DNA from: Candidatus Melainabacteria bacterium
GTDB lineage: Bacteria > Cyanobacteriota > Vampirovibrionia > Gastranaerophilales > Gastranaerophilaceae
Direction: 5' to 3'
Length of the DNA stretch: 64,000 nt
Assembly: GCA_003258725.1 (NCBI GenBank)
Contig: QHMG01000008.1
Coordinates: forward strand, 62,001 to 126,000
The position numbers were made by a program, and so were the translations under genes. This document shows, piece by piece, positions 35,753 through 44,871 of this stretch (position 1 is the stretch's first letter; each line of letters opens with the position of its first letter). The notes below the pieces were generated by a model. It saw only the letters and a program-made list of their open reading frames with translations. It was not told the DNA's origin and made no database searches.

Positions 35753-36688
35753 ATGAAGGAAATTGATTATATAAATATTATTCAAAATGTGTTGTCTTCT
35801 AATCATATCGGCGATGATTGCGCTTATTTAGAAGATTTAGGGATTGTCATTACACAAGACAGTTTGGTAGAAGATATTCATTTCAAACGTAATTTTTCAA
35901 CACCTTTTGAATTGGGTTACAAATCAATAGCCGTAAACCTTAGCGATATTTACGCATCAGGAGCAGAAGCAAAATATTTGACCGTTGCTTTATCTTTACC
36001 AAAAAGTGTTGACGAAAATTTTGTAAAAGAGTTCTATGAAGGCGCAAAATCAATTCTTAACGGCGCAAAAATCGTTGGTGGAGATATTACAGGCTCTAAC
36101 GACAAAATTTTCGTCTCAGTTTGCGCAATTGGTTCAACAAAAGGAAGAAAAATATCTTCTAGAAAAAATGCAAAAGTGGGCTACAAAATAATTACAAACG
36201 GCACTCATGGTTCAAGCAATGCAGGACTAAATTTACTTTTAAATAACAATCGCAATTCTTATCCAGAAATAGTAAAAGAACATCTTATGCCAAGCATTTC
36301 AGACAAATTGTCAAAGGCAATTGCAACAAGCGCAAAAAACAATTATGCAATGATGGATAGCTCTGACGGACTTATTGATGCACTATATAAAATTGCTGAT
36401 TTTAGCGAGGTTTCAGCCGTTGTAGATTTTAAAAAAATTCCTTATGACAAAGATTTAGAAAAAATAGAAAATTTTGATTATAAGTCTGCAATCTTATTTG
36501 GTGGTGAAGATTATAGACTTATTTGCGCAATAAGTGAAGAAGATTTGAAAAAACTTGATGAAAATCTTTATACAATTATTGGTGAAATTCAAGAAAAGTC
36601 AGCCGATACAGTTAAAGTAAAGTTTAATGGAAAAGAAATCGGGTTTAACGCAAATAGTTTAGAGAAAAATTTGTTTAATCATTTTTAA
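35753..36688 (+). CDS. thiL: Thiamine-monophosphate kinase
   Basis: This 311-residue protein has the ThiL signatures IGDDCAYL, SLVEDIHFK, NLSDIYASGA and GGDITGS, with MDSSDGLIDAL in the second half. It phosphorylates thiamine monophosphate to the diphosphate cofactor. It is somewhat short and divergent but complete. The ATG has no ribosome site and a -10 just upstream, suggesting a leaderless message. Confidence 0.9.
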   Translation: MKEIDYINIIQNVLSSNHIGDDCAYLEDLGIVITQDSLVEDIHFKRNFSTPFELGYKSIAVNLSDIYASGAEAKYLTVALSLPKSVDENFVKEFYEGAKSILNGAKIVGGDITGSNDKIFVSVCAIGSTKGRKISSRKNAKVGYKIITNGTHGSSNAGLNLLLNNNRNSYPEIVKEHLMPSISDKLSKAIATSAKNNYAMMDSSDGLIDALYKIADFSEVSAVVDFKKIPYDKDLEKIENFDYKSAILFGGEDYRLICAISEEDLKKLDENLYTIIGEIQEKSADTVKVKFNGKEIGFNANSLEKNLFNHF

Positions 36689-36694
36689 GGTTTT

Positions 36695-36816
36695 GTTGGG
36701 GTAGAAACCCCAACCTACGATGTTTCAAATATTTCAACAAAAACAAGCCTTAATGTCATTCTGAACTTGTTTCAGAATCTCCTGTAGCAGAGACCCTGAA
36801 ATAAATTCAGGGTGAC
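36695..36816. repeat. Cluster: E hairpin and two inverted family D palindromes
   Basis: gttggggtagaaaccccaac followed by ctacg is family E. D copies lie at 36755-36781 and 36790-36816, facing each other with an eight-base gap. No gene lies between thiL and the pilin gene. Confidence 0.78.
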
Positions 36817-36910
36817 ATAGAATTATATGTAACAACATTACGTCATACTAAACTTGTTTGACAATTGAGGTTAAAACTGCTAACATTATTGAATAAATGA
36901 GGACAAAAAT

Positions 36911-37687
36911 ATGAAGAAATTAGCTTTCACATTAGCAGAAGTTTTATTAGTTATTGCGATTATCGGCACAGTTTCTATTTTGACTGTCAACAATGCAGTA
37001 AAAAATACAGGCACTGCTGAAAAAATAGTTCAACTGAAAAAGACTTATGATATTTTACAAGGTGCTGTTATGGCTAGCATGAATGATGTCGGAAGTCCTT
37101 ATAAATGGGGAGCTTATGGTAGCGGAACAGAAAGCCATGAATATAATAAAGCTATCCTTGAAAAAGTATTAATTCCTCATTTAAAATTACAACAAAATTG
37201 TGGAACAGGTTCAGGTTGTTGGAAATCTACAATAAAAAACAACATATCTAATGACCCAACAACAATCAACAATAATACAGATTGGTATAAATTTATTTTA
37301 GCCAATGGAGCATCTGTTGCGATTGAATTAGTTCAGCTAGATGGTGACACTCCTATATATGACGATTCAATGCTTCTTTTGGCTGGTGATTACCCAACAG
37401 ATCAAATGGTTGGTGTTGTATATGTAGATGTTGATGGACCAAACAAAGGAGCGGGCAAAGCAGGTGATGATGTTTTTGCCTTTGTTTTATTCAATGAAAA
37501 TGGTTTATATCCCCATGGAAACAATGTAACATTAGAAAAATCAAACTCAGATAGAGATTCCTCTTGCCCGTCAATGGGGGAATTTTGTACAGCATGGGCA
37601 TTATATAAAGGTAATCAAGATTACTTTACATGCCCTGCCCAGTTGAGTTGGACTGATCCAGAAAAATCTCATTGTCCTGTTGAATAG
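36911..37687 (+). CDS. Type IV pilin-like protein
   Basis: This 258-residue protein has a class III prepilin start: short leader MKKLA, then FTLAEVLLVIAIIG with Glu5. Prepilin peptidase would cut before the Phe, and the hydrophobic helix anchors or assembles the protein. The globular part contains four or more Cys that may pair. It could be a major or minor pilin or a type II-like pseudopilin. It stands alone with its own promoter region. Confidence 0.85.
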   Translation: MKKLAFTLAEVLLVIAIIGTVSILTVNNAVKNTGTAEKIVQLKKTYDILQGAVMASMNDVGSPYKWGAYGSGTESHEYNKAILEKVLIPHLKLQQNCGTGSGCWKSTIKNNISNDPTTINNNTDWYKFILANGASVAIELVQLDGDTPIYDDSMLLLAGDYPTDQMVGVVYVDVDGPNKGAGKAGDDVFAFVLFNENGLYPHGNNVTLEKSNSDRDSSCPSMGEFCTAWALYKGNQDYFTCPAQLSWTDPEKSHCPVE

Positions 37688-37711
37688 AGTTGTTAAAATC
37701 TATAACCTCAA

Positions 37712-37740
37712 CGCACTTTGTTTGCGTGGTATGACAGAAG
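37712..37740. repeat. Repeat family F copy
   Basis: cgcactttgtttgcg then tggtatgacagaag resembles the hairpin-plus-tail at 26274-26303. Confidence 0.5.
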
Positions 37741-37746
37741 ATTAAA

Positions 37747-37781
37747 TAAGGGCGGGAAAATTAAAAATTTTCCCGCCCTTA
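37747..37781. terminator. Bidirectional terminator, pilin / fabI
   Basis: A perfect 16-bp stem (taagggcgggaaaatt and its complement, loop aaa) lies between the converging genes. Confidence 0.88.
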
Positions 37782-37815
37782 TAGAAATTACCTTTACATT
37801 TATACCTCAAGGTAT

Positions 37816-38625
37816 CTATGCTTCTTTTGGTGCATTCATTGCTTCGATTTCTCTGATAGATGCATGCACTTTGTGGCAACCGCAATCGCAATATAGAACT
37901 TCGCCTGTTGTTCCGCTTGAAAGTGGTGATGCCAAGAACAATCCTGCGTTTCCTACATCTTCTAAAGTTGTATTTCTGTTCAAAGGTGATTTCAAGGAAA
38001 TAGCTTTTAACATATTACCAAATCCTGAAATTCCGCTTGCTGCCAATGTTTTAATTGGACCTGCTGACAAGCAGTTAACTCTAACACCATTTTTACCCAT
38101 ATCCATTGCCAAGAAACGCATTGAAGATTCTAAAGCTGCTTTTGCAACACCCATTACGTTATAATTTGCAACATACATTTCTGAACCGATATAAGTTAAA
38201 GCAAGAACTGAACCACCTTCGTTCATAATAGGTCTTGCGTTACGACAGATTGAAACTAAAGAGTATGCGCTTACGCCTAATGCTAAGTCCCAACCTTCTC
38301 TTGAAGTGTTAATAAATTCACCTTGCAAGTCTTCTCTGTTTGCAAATGCTACTGCGTGTACTACAAAATCTAATTTACCGTAAACCTTTTCACATTCTTC
38401 AAATACAGCCTTAACTTCGTCTTCTTTTGTTACGTCACAAGACATAATTAATTTTGAATTCATTTCTTCTGCAATAGGTCTAACTCTTTTTTCCATCACT
38501 TCACCAGCATAAGTGAAAGCAATGTCAGCACCTTCGTCAAATAATTTTTGAGCAATTGCATACGCAATGCCGTGCTTATTTGAAACGCCAAAAATAACGC
38601 CTTTTTTTCCTTGCATAATATTCAT
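37816..38625 (-). CDS. fabI: Enoyl-[acyl-carrier-protein] reductase (NADH) FabI
   Basis: This 269-residue short-chain dehydrogenase reduces enoyl-ACP in fatty-acid elongation. FabI features are GVSNKHGIAYAIA for cofactor binding, Tyr145, Tyr155 and Lys162 (YNVMGVAKAALE), one position off the E. coli numbers. AGGAG lies eight bases before the first ATG. It is the last gene of an operon with an ABC ATPase and a degenerate histidine kinase. Confidence 0.95.
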   Translation of the reverse strand: MNIMQGKKGVIFGVSNKHGIAYAIAQKLFDEGADIAFTYAGEVMEKRVRPIAEEMNSKLIMSCDVTKEDEVKAVFEECEKVYGKLDFVVHAVAFANREDLQGEFINTSREGWDLALGVSAYSLVSICRNARPIMNEGGSVLALTYIGSEMYVANYNVMGVAKAALESSMRFLAMDMGKNGVRVNCLSAGPIKTLAASGISGFGNMLKAISLKSPLNRNTTLEDVGNAGLFLASPLSSGTTGEVLYCDCGCHKVHASIREIEAMNAPKEA

Positions 38626-38636
38626 AATTTTTCTCC

Positions 38637-39695
38637 TTATAATATTCTTTCGCCTGTCTTTTGGTCGAAATATAAAAATTCATTACTGTCTAAACTTAAT
38701 TCCAAATATTCACCGATGTTTTGTTCCGCACTTAATTTTGCAGAACATCTATTTTCACCGATATTAAAGTAAGCAATTTGTTCAGAACCCAAAAGTTCTG
38801 TCATTTCTACTTTTACATTTAATTTTATTCTACCATTCGGATTTGTCATATTTTCTGGACGAATTCCGATTGTTACGTAGTGTCTGTTATGCAACTTCTC
38901 CATTATATCACGAGATAATTCTATAATCGGTTCTGTCATAATCAACGTATTATTGATAATATTGCAATCAATAAAATTCATTTGAGGTGAACCGATGAAT
39001 CCTGCTACAAACTTATTTTGAGGATTGTTATAAATATTTGTAGGTGTATCTACTTGTTGAATTTTACCCTTATCTAAAACGACAATTCTATCGCCCATTG
39101 TAAGCGCTTCTGTTTGGTCGTGAGTTACATATATAAAAGTTGTTTGCAATTTTTCGTGCAATTTTTTAATCTCCGCACGCATTTGCACTCTTAATTTTGC
39201 ATCTAAGTTTGATAATGGTTCGTCCATCAAGAACACTTTTGGATTACGAACAATCGCTCTGCCCAAAGCAACACGTTGTCTTTGACCACCTGAAAGTTGT
39301 TTTGGTTTTCTGTCTAAATATTCTGTCAAATTAAGAATTTTAGCCGCCTCTTTAACTTTTTCGTCGATATATTTTTTATCGTATTTACGCATTTTTAAAC
39401 CAAATGCAATGTTTTCATAAACTGTCATGTGCGGATACAAAGCATAACTTTGGAATACAAAAGCGATATCTCTATCTTTTGGGTGAACATTATTCACTTT
39501 TGTATCACCAATATAAATATTTCCGCCAGAAATGTCTTCCAATCCTGCAATCATTCTCAAAATTGTAGATTTACCGCAACCTGAAGAACCAACAAGAACC
39601 AAAAACTCTTTATCCTTTATGGTTAAATCAATTCCGTCGATAACTCTTTTTTTATCATAAGATTTTATTAAACTTTCTAATTTAACTTCACTCAT
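38637..39695 (-). CDS. ABC transporter ATP-binding protein, MalK/UgpC/MsmX type
   Basis: This 352-residue protein has Walker A GSSGCGKST, Q-loop FQSYALYPHMTV, signature LSGGQRQRVALGRA and Walker B VFLMDEPLSNLD, with a C-terminal TOBE/regulatory domain (about 240-350). This type powers carbohydrate importers and in some bacteria serves several. No permease or binding protein is adjacent. It overlaps the upstream kinase-like gene by eight bases and precedes fabI by 11. Confidence 0.92.
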   Translation of the reverse strand: MSEVKLESLIKSYDKKRVIDGIDLTIKDKEFLVLVGSSGCGKSTILRMIAGLEDISGGNIYIGDTKVNNVHPKDRDIAFVFQSYALYPHMTVYENIAFGLKMRKYDKKYIDEKVKEAAKILNLTEYLDRKPKQLSGGQRQRVALGRAIVRNPKVFLMDEPLSNLDAKLRVQMRAEIKKLHEKLQTTFIYVTHDQTEALTMGDRIVVLDKGKIQQVDTPTNIYNNPQNKFVAGFIGSPQMNFIDCNIINNTLIMTEPIIELSRDIMEKLHNRHYVTIGIRPENMTNPNGRIKLNVKVEMTELLGSEQIAYFNIGENRCSAKLSAEQNIGEYLELSLDSNEFLYFDQKTGERIL

Positions 39696-40851
39696 TTTCT
39701 GATTGCATTACCTTTTCTGCAGGAATTATAACGCAATAAGTTGTGCCATGCATAGCTTCTGGCTCAACCCATACGTTACCCTTCATAATTCTAATAATAT
39801 TCTTAATTGTAGCAAACGCAATTGAGCGAAATACATTGTTTTTATTTGGATTATCCAATTGCGCATAAGGTTCAAACAAATTTTCTAATTCAATGTCGCT
39901 TATACCAAGACTTTGATCATCAATTTTGAACATTATGTATGACTTTTCTTTTGCGTTTTCTACAGGTAAAAAGCCTTTTTCGCTTACTAATTCTAAATCT
40001 GGGTGCGAAACCTCAATATTTATTGAACCTACATCTGTAAACTTTATTGCAGATTCAATAATGTTTTCCAAAACTATTTTCAACATTGCTTCGTCTGAAT
40101 AAATAGTTCTTTTAACATCTTTTGCAACCTCTACATTAATCTCAATATTCTTTGCTTGAGCATCTTTTTCATTGTTTTTAATAACATTATTCAATATATT
40201 AATTGCATCAAAATAGCCTAATTTCTTTTCAAATAAATTTGATTCCGCTTTAGACAATTCTAAAATTTTGTCAATCAAATACAAAACATCTGTTGAATTT
40301 TTGTTAATGATATTAACGTATTTTGCTTGTTTTTCGTTTAATTCTCCGCCAATTCCCCCAAGTAAGGCTTGAGAAAAACCTACAATTGATTGCAACGGAT
40401 TTCTGAAATCGCCTGAAAGTTTAACCAAGAAATTGTTTTTATCCTTGTTGGTTTTACGCAAACTTTCGTGTTCTACAAAAATGCTTGTAAGTGTTTTATA
40501 GCTTTGAGTATTATCCCTAAAGCACACCAAATAACCTTCCTCAGTCTTTCTTGCAGTAAATTCAAAGAACATATCTTTTTCGTCAGGAGTTTTTGCCTTG
40601 ATAACCTTTGTAAGACCTGATTCCGCAATTTTTACGATTAAATCCATTGCGTTATCAAAAACATTATCAATATAACCTTCTGAAAAATTTTCCTTCAATT
40701 TTGATAAAGTTTTTTGCGCAACATCATTACACCATAAAAAACTACCTTGATTGTTTAAAAGAGCCACATTGTCTGGAAGTTTTGTTAATAAATCTTCTTC
40801 TTCCTCGTCTTTGTTGTTAAATAAATTTTTAAAAAATTCAAACATATACAC
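39688..40851 (-). CDS. Degenerate histidine-kinase-like protein (pseudokinase)
   Basis: This 387-residue protein is soluble, with a PAS-like region (about 20-115), a HisKA-like hairpin and a HATPase-like domain. The H-box reads KLSGDFRNP: the phospho-accepting His is Gly147. The N-box reads NIIESAIKFT, with Ser267 for the magnesium-binding Asn. The G2 box (GxGLGL) is replaced by FRSIAFATIK. ATP use and autophosphorylation are therefore unlikely. The frame is intact and overlaps the ABC ATPase gene, so it is probably a functional scaffold or sensor. It is the first gene of the fabI operon. Confidence 0.8.
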   Translation of the reverse strand: MYMFEFFKNLFNNKDEEEEDLLTKLPDNVALLNNQGSFLWCNDVAQKTLSKLKENFSEGYIDNVFDNAMDLIVKIAESGLTKVIKAKTPDEKDMFFEFTARKTEEGYLVCFRDNTQSYKTLTSIFVEHESLRKTNKDKNNFLVKLSGDFRNPLQSIVGFSQALLGGIGGELNEKQAKYVNIINKNSTDVLYLIDKILELSKAESNLFEKKLGYFDAINILNNVIKNNEKDAQAKNIEINVEVAKDVKRTIYSDEAMLKIVLENIIESAIKFTDVGSINIEVSHPDLELVSEKGFLPVENAKEKSYIMFKIDDQSLGISDIELENLFEPYAQLDNPNKNNVFRSIAFATIKNIIRIMKGNVWVEPEAMHGTTYCVIIPAEKVMQSENE

Positions 40852-41016
40852 CTATTTCCTTTTTTAGTATAACATAGGCGCTAATTTTAGCAAGATGTTA
40901 AGGAATACGCCAAGAGGCAAGGACACATAGAAGCGTAGCTAAATACAAAATTGCTTTGCTTCAATGCTTCTAAACATCTATACAGCTAATATTAAGTTAT
41001 ATTACAGTTAAACTTC

Positions 41017-41046
41017 TTGACTAGCAAAAAAATTTTTTTTTAGATT
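41017..41046 (+). promoter_or_regulatory. Promoter of the unknown gene at 41100
   Basis: TTGACT and TAGATT are separated by 18 bases consisting mostly of A and T runs. It includes the CTAGCAAAAAAA element shared with 31985-32004. Confidence 0.55.
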
Positions 41047-41099
41047 TAAAGCATGTACATACCATTTTATGGATTAATTTAAATAAACAGGAGATTATT

Positions 41100-41435
41100 A
41101 TGCGTGAAGTTGACAATATGAACGCAATTCGCTTTCAAAAAGTAGAGATAAAAAAAGATAAACCTAAAAAATCAGCAGCACCAGAAGGTTCTGAAGATAA
41201 TATTGAATTTCAAAACGCTAAAGCTGCTTCACTTGGACGTTCTCAAGTTTCTAAACCAGATAACATTGAAAGTGATATTAAGTTTATGATGAAAAATCCT
41301 GAACTTGTAATGCAAGCAAATATGTTCTTTGACAACGCTTATGAAATGTTAAAAAGCAAAAACGAAGAACGTGCTTACGAAAAATCAGCTCAAATGATGC
41401 AAGCATTCAGAGATGAATTTATGAAATTGCACTAA
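41100..41435 (+). CDS. Small charged protein, unknown
   Basis: This 111-residue protein has a Lys/Glu-rich, probably disordered N-terminal half. The helical C-terminal half includes DIKFMMKNPELVMQANMFF and ends near MKLH. CAGGAG precedes the ATG at 41100; an internal Met (MNAIRF) is a less likely start. It has its own promoter and terminator. No family recognised. Confidence 0.65.
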   Translation: MREVDNMNAIRFQKVEIKKDKPKKSAAPEGSEDNIEFQNAKAASLGRSQVSKPDNIESDIKFMMKNPELVMQANMFFDNAYEMLKSKNEERAYEKSAQMMQAFRDEFMKLH

Positions 41436-41468
41436 TTTGCAATTAGAGGTTTTGGTAAAATTTTGGTT

Positions 41469-41496
41469 AAAAAAGTCCCTAAAAGGGACTTTTTTA
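41469..41496 (+). terminator. Terminator after 41100 gene
   Basis: An 11-bp hairpin (aaaaagtccct / agggacttttt, loop aaa) runs into T residues. Confidence 0.85.
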
Positions 41497-41536
41497 GTAA
41501 ATATTAGGGGTTGAAAATTAAAAAAATCGCTAATAT

Positions 41537-41607
41537 GTCAGGCAATGCCTGACCTACTACTTTATCGGAAAAATTGTGAAATTCTACCACACGGGAGACA
41601 GGCTCAC
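41537..41607. repeat. Family C hairpin and family G copy
   Basis: gtcaggcaatgcctgacctac is at 41537-41557, and the G element (attctaccacacgggagaca...) at 41581-41607. The 41497-41723 gap otherwise shows no gene. Confidence 0.65.
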
Positions 41608-41723
41608 TAAGCTCAAAATTTCGCTTGTTCGCTTTGTCAAAAAGTTTAGAATAACATTTAGTTCAACAATAGATTGAGTGAAATATCAATATTTCATTTA
41701 AAACCACTTTATGAAACAACAAA

Positions 41724-41756
41724 ACGGCGGGATTGATTTTAAATCAATCCCGCTGT
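41724..41756 (-). terminator. Terminator after the GGGtGRT gene
   Basis: A 16-bp stem (acggcgggattgattt pairing with aaatcaatcccgctgt, one G-U) is followed on the minus strand by tttt. Confidence 0.8.
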
Positions 41757-41778
41757 AAAAGTTATTTAATCGCTAAGA

Positions 41779-42780
41779 CTATGCCATAGCTTTTGCAACT
41801 GCAACGGCACATGCAACTGTTGCACCTACCATTGGGTTGTTACCCATACCGATTACACCCATCATTTCTACGTGAGCAGGAACTGATGAAGAACCAGCAA
41901 ATTGAGCATCACCGTGCATTCTTCCCATTGTATCTGTCATACCATAAGAAGCTGGACCAGCAGCAACGTTATCTGGGTGAAGTGTTCTACCTGTACCACC
42001 ACCTGATGCTACTGAGAAGTATTTTCTACCGTTTTCCCAGCACCATTTTTTGTATGTACCAGCAACTGGGTGTTGGAAACGTGTTGGGTTAGTTGAGTTA
42101 CCTGTAATAGAAACATCAACACCTTCTTTAATCATGATTGCAACACCTTCATTAACATCATCAGCACCGTAACATCTTACTTGTGCTCTTTCACCGTCTG
42201 AGAATGCTTTTTCACTAACGATTTTTAATTCGCCTGTTTTGTAATCATATTCAGTTTCAACTGATGTAAAACCATTAATTCTTGAGATGATATAAGCAGC
42301 ATCTTTACCTAAACCATTTAAGATAACTCTTAAAGGTTCTTTTCTAACTTTGTTAGCGTTTCTTGCAATACCGATAGCACCTTCAGCAGCTGCAAATGAT
42401 TCGTGACCAGCTAAGAAGCAGAAACATTTTGTTTCTTCTCTTAATAACATAGCACCTAAGTTACCGTGACCGATACCTACTTGTCTTCTGTCACCTACTG
42501 AACCAGGAACTGCAAATGCTTGCAAGCCTAAACCGATTGTTTCTGCAACATCTGCTGCATTTTTAATTCCTCTTTTGATTGCAATAGCACAACCTAATGT
42601 GTATGCCCATGATGCGTTATCAAATGCGATTGGTTGAATACCTTTAACAATAGCATCAACATCAATGCCTTTTGATAAACATAAGTCACGAGCTTCTTCT
42701 AATGATTTGAAACCATATTCTGGTAAAACTTTATCTAAAGTTGCTTGACGTCTGTCTTGTCCTTCAAATTTTACTGTCAT
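41779..42780 (-). CDS. GGGtGRT family protein
   Basis: This 333-residue protein contains the naming motif GGGTGRTLHPDN near residue 260, with VGIGHGNLGAML and FLAGHESFAAAEGAIG before it. The family is typical of anaerobes and is usually beside a NifU-like protein, as here (upstream at 42972-43673). Its function is not established. A 190-base gap holding a family A repeat separates the pair. Confidence 0.88.
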   Translation of the reverse strand: MTVKFEGQDRRQATLDKVLPEYGFKSLEEARDLCLSKGIDVDAIVKGIQPIAFDNASWAYTLGCAIAIKRGIKNAADVAETIGLGLQAFAVPGSVGDRRQVGIGHGNLGAMLLREETKCFCFLAGHESFAAAEGAIGIARNANKVRKEPLRVILNGLGKDAAYIISRINGFTSVETEYDYKTGELKIVSEKAFSDGERAQVRCYGADDVNEGVAIMIKEGVDVSITGNSTNPTRFQHPVAGTYKKWCWENGRKYFSVASGGGTGRTLHPDNVAAGPASYGMTDTMGRMHGDAQFAGSSSVPAHVEMMGVIGMGNNPMVGATVACAVAVAKAMA

Positions 42781-42842
42781 TTTCTATTTTCCTTTTTTTA
42801 ATTAATTTTGTATTAACTATTTTTTGTTTGTCTTTAGTTTTT

Positions 42843-42971
42843 CCCGCCTGTGCAATCAAAGATTGCTTCGTTCATTCACTTTCGTTTCATTCACAACGGC
42901 GGTAATATTATGTTCCGTCAATGCTCCACCGACTCATCGTCGCCGTGTGCTTGACTTCACATCGGCTAACG
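42843..42971. repeat. Repeat family A, full copy inside an operon gap
   Basis: It matches 509-638 over its whole length and begins at the NifU-like gene's stop (42972-42974), in the same orientation to the gene. It lies between the two paired genes. Confidence 0.85.
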
Positions 42972-43673
42972 CTACTCTTTACGTGGATCTACGTATTTTA
43001 CAGCATCTGCAAATCTGCCGTATGTACCGATGTTTTTATCGTATGCTTCTTGAGGGTTCATACCTTTCTTGATAGCATCCATGAATTTACCTAAGTTAAT
43101 GAATTTGTAACCAATAACTTCGTTGTCTGCGTCTAAACCTAATTGTAAGATGTAGCCTTCTGTTAATTGTAAGTATCTAACACCTTTTTGTTTAGTTGAG
43201 TGGATTGTACCACACATAGAGCATAAGCCTTTACCTAAGTCTTCTAAGCCAGCACCAACTGGTAAACCGTTTTCAGAGAATGCAGATTGAGTTCTACCAT
43301 AAACGATTTGCAAGAATAATTCTCTCATTGCAACGTTGATAGCATCACAAACTAAGTCTGTGTTTAATGCTTCAAGAATTGTTTTACCTGGAAGGATTTC
43401 ACCAGCCATAGCAGCTGAGTGAGTCATACCAGAACAGCCAATAGTTTCAACTAATGCTTCTTGGATAACACCTTCTTTTACGTTCAAAGTTAATTTACAA
43501 GTACCTTGTTGAGGTGCACAGCAACCGCAACCGTGAGTTAAACCTGAAATATCTTTGATTTCTTTACATTTTGTCCATTCACCTTCTTGTGGAATTGGTG
43601 CAGGCACGCCTTTAACACCTCTTTTTATAGGACACATTTCTTCTACTTCTTTAGTGATTTGAATATCTTTCAT
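42972..43673 (-). CDS. NifU-like iron-sulfur scaffold-type protein
   Basis: This 233-residue protein contains CGCCAPQQGTCKL, IGCSGMTHSAAMAGEIL and CSMCGTIH, giving conserved Cys suited to iron-sulfur binding. It resembles the NifU/IscU-type protein normally paired with GGGtGRT proteins. A scaffold role is inferred by similarity; the real substrate is unknown. GGAGG precedes the ATG. Confidence 0.8.
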   Translation of the reverse strand: MKDIQITKEVEEMCPIKRGVKGVPAPIPQEGEWTKCKEIKDISGLTHGCGCCAPQQGTCKLTLNVKEGVIQEALVETIGCSGMTHSAAMAGEILPGKTILEALNTDLVCDAINVAMRELFLQIVYGRTQSAFSENGLPVGAGLEDLGKGLCSMCGTIHSTKQKGVRYLQLTEGYILQLGLDADNEVIGYKFINLGKFMDAIKKGMNPQEAYDKNIGTYGRFADAVKYVDPRKE

Positions 43674-43791
43674 GTTTCCTCCAATAATATTCTTAACATT
43701 AAATATTATATAACAAAAATATTTTTACGTACTTGTATCAATCATTTTTTTATGGTAACATTTGTAACAAGAGAATTTAGGAGATTTTATA

Positions 43792-44850
43792 ATGTATAAA
43801 GCAATGGTTATGTCTGCTGGAGTTGGCTCTAGACTTGACCCACTTACAAAAAGTGTTCCAAAACCGCTTGTGCCTATTTGCAACAAACCTGTTATGGATA
43901 TTTTATTAGAAAATTTAAAAGCTATCGGCGTAAAAGACGTTGTAGCAAACACTTTTTACCTTGCAGAACAAATTGTTGCAAGATATATTAAAAACGATAT
44001 AGGCATTAATTTTAATTACATCACAGAAGAATCTCTTTCTGGTACTGCTGGCGGTGTAAAAAAATGCCAATTCTTCTTTAATGAAGGTGAAGACTTCTTT
44101 GTACTTTCAGCTGACGGAGTTACAAATGCTGATTTAATGAAGGGCATGGAAATTCACAAAAACTCTGGCGCAATCGCTACAATCGGTGTTAAACCTGTAA
44201 AAGAAGAGGATATTCCAAACTTTGGTGTTGTTGTTACTGATTCAGAAGGTTTTATTACTGAATTTCAAGAAAAACCTGCAATCAAAGACGCCAAAAGCAA
44301 TTTAATCAACACAGGTATTTACATTTTTAATTACAAAATTTTTGATTACATTCCTGTTGGCGAATTTTGTGATTTTGCTAAAAATGTATTCCCAAAATTA
44401 TTACAAGACAGACAAATTAACGTATTTCCTGTGGAAGAATATTGGTCAGACATCGGTTCATTAGACCAATACAAACAAACTCATTGGGATTTATTCAATA
44501 ATTTGTTTAGCTTCAAGCACGACAAAATTACAAAAACAGAAACAGGAAGTTATATTTGCGGTAACAGCCACATTTCACAAGGCGTAAAATTTGTAGGTAA
44601 TTCTGTAATTGGCGAAGGTTGCTATATCGGCAAAAATGTAACACTTGAAAACTGCATTTTGTGGGACGGAGTTGAGGTTGCAGACAATATTTGCATGAAG
44701 GATTGCGTAATTGCCTCGAACTCACGTGTTGATAGAAATTTAACAAATCACATTATTGGTCAAAACGAGCGAATTGCAAAATTCAACAGCAAGCATAAAA
44801 AACGCCTAAAATGGATTAAATTCTGGAGAAAAGTTTTAGGTAGAAAATAA
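43792..44850 (+). CDS. Sugar-1-phosphate nucleotidyltransferase
   Basis: This 352-residue protein has the NTP-transferase start AGVGSRLDPLTKSVPKPLVP, then LSADGVTNAD (metal Asp). A C-terminal left-handed beta-helix has hexapeptide repeats (GNSVIGEGCYIGKNV). It probably makes an NDP-sugar (GDP-mannose or dNDP-glucose type) for surface polysaccharide; the base and sugar cannot be fixed by eye. A basic C-terminal tail ends it. The Fic gene follows 21 bases later. Confidence 0.85.
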   Translation: MYKAMVMSAGVGSRLDPLTKSVPKPLVPICNKPVMDILLENLKAIGVKDVVANTFYLAEQIVARYIKNDIGINFNYITEESLSGTAGGVKKCQFFFNEGEDFFVLSADGVTNADLMKGMEIHKNSGAIATIGVKPVKEEDIPNFGVVVTDSEGFITEFQEKPAIKDAKSNLINTGIYIFNYKIFDYIPVGEFCDFAKNVFPKLLQDRQINVFPVEEYWSDIGSLDQYKQTHWDLFNNLFSFKHDKITKTETGSYICGNSHISQGVKFVGNSVIGEGCYIGKNVTLENCILWDGVEVADNICMKDCVIASNSRVDRNLTNHIIGQNERIAKFNSKHKKRLKWIKFWRKVLGRK

Positions 44851-44871
44851 TTACAAAAATGGCGGTATTAA

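Noticed and set aside
37718..38164. Plus-strand frame of 148 codons
   Set aside because: It runs through the terminator and antisense to fabI, which is clear on the other strand.
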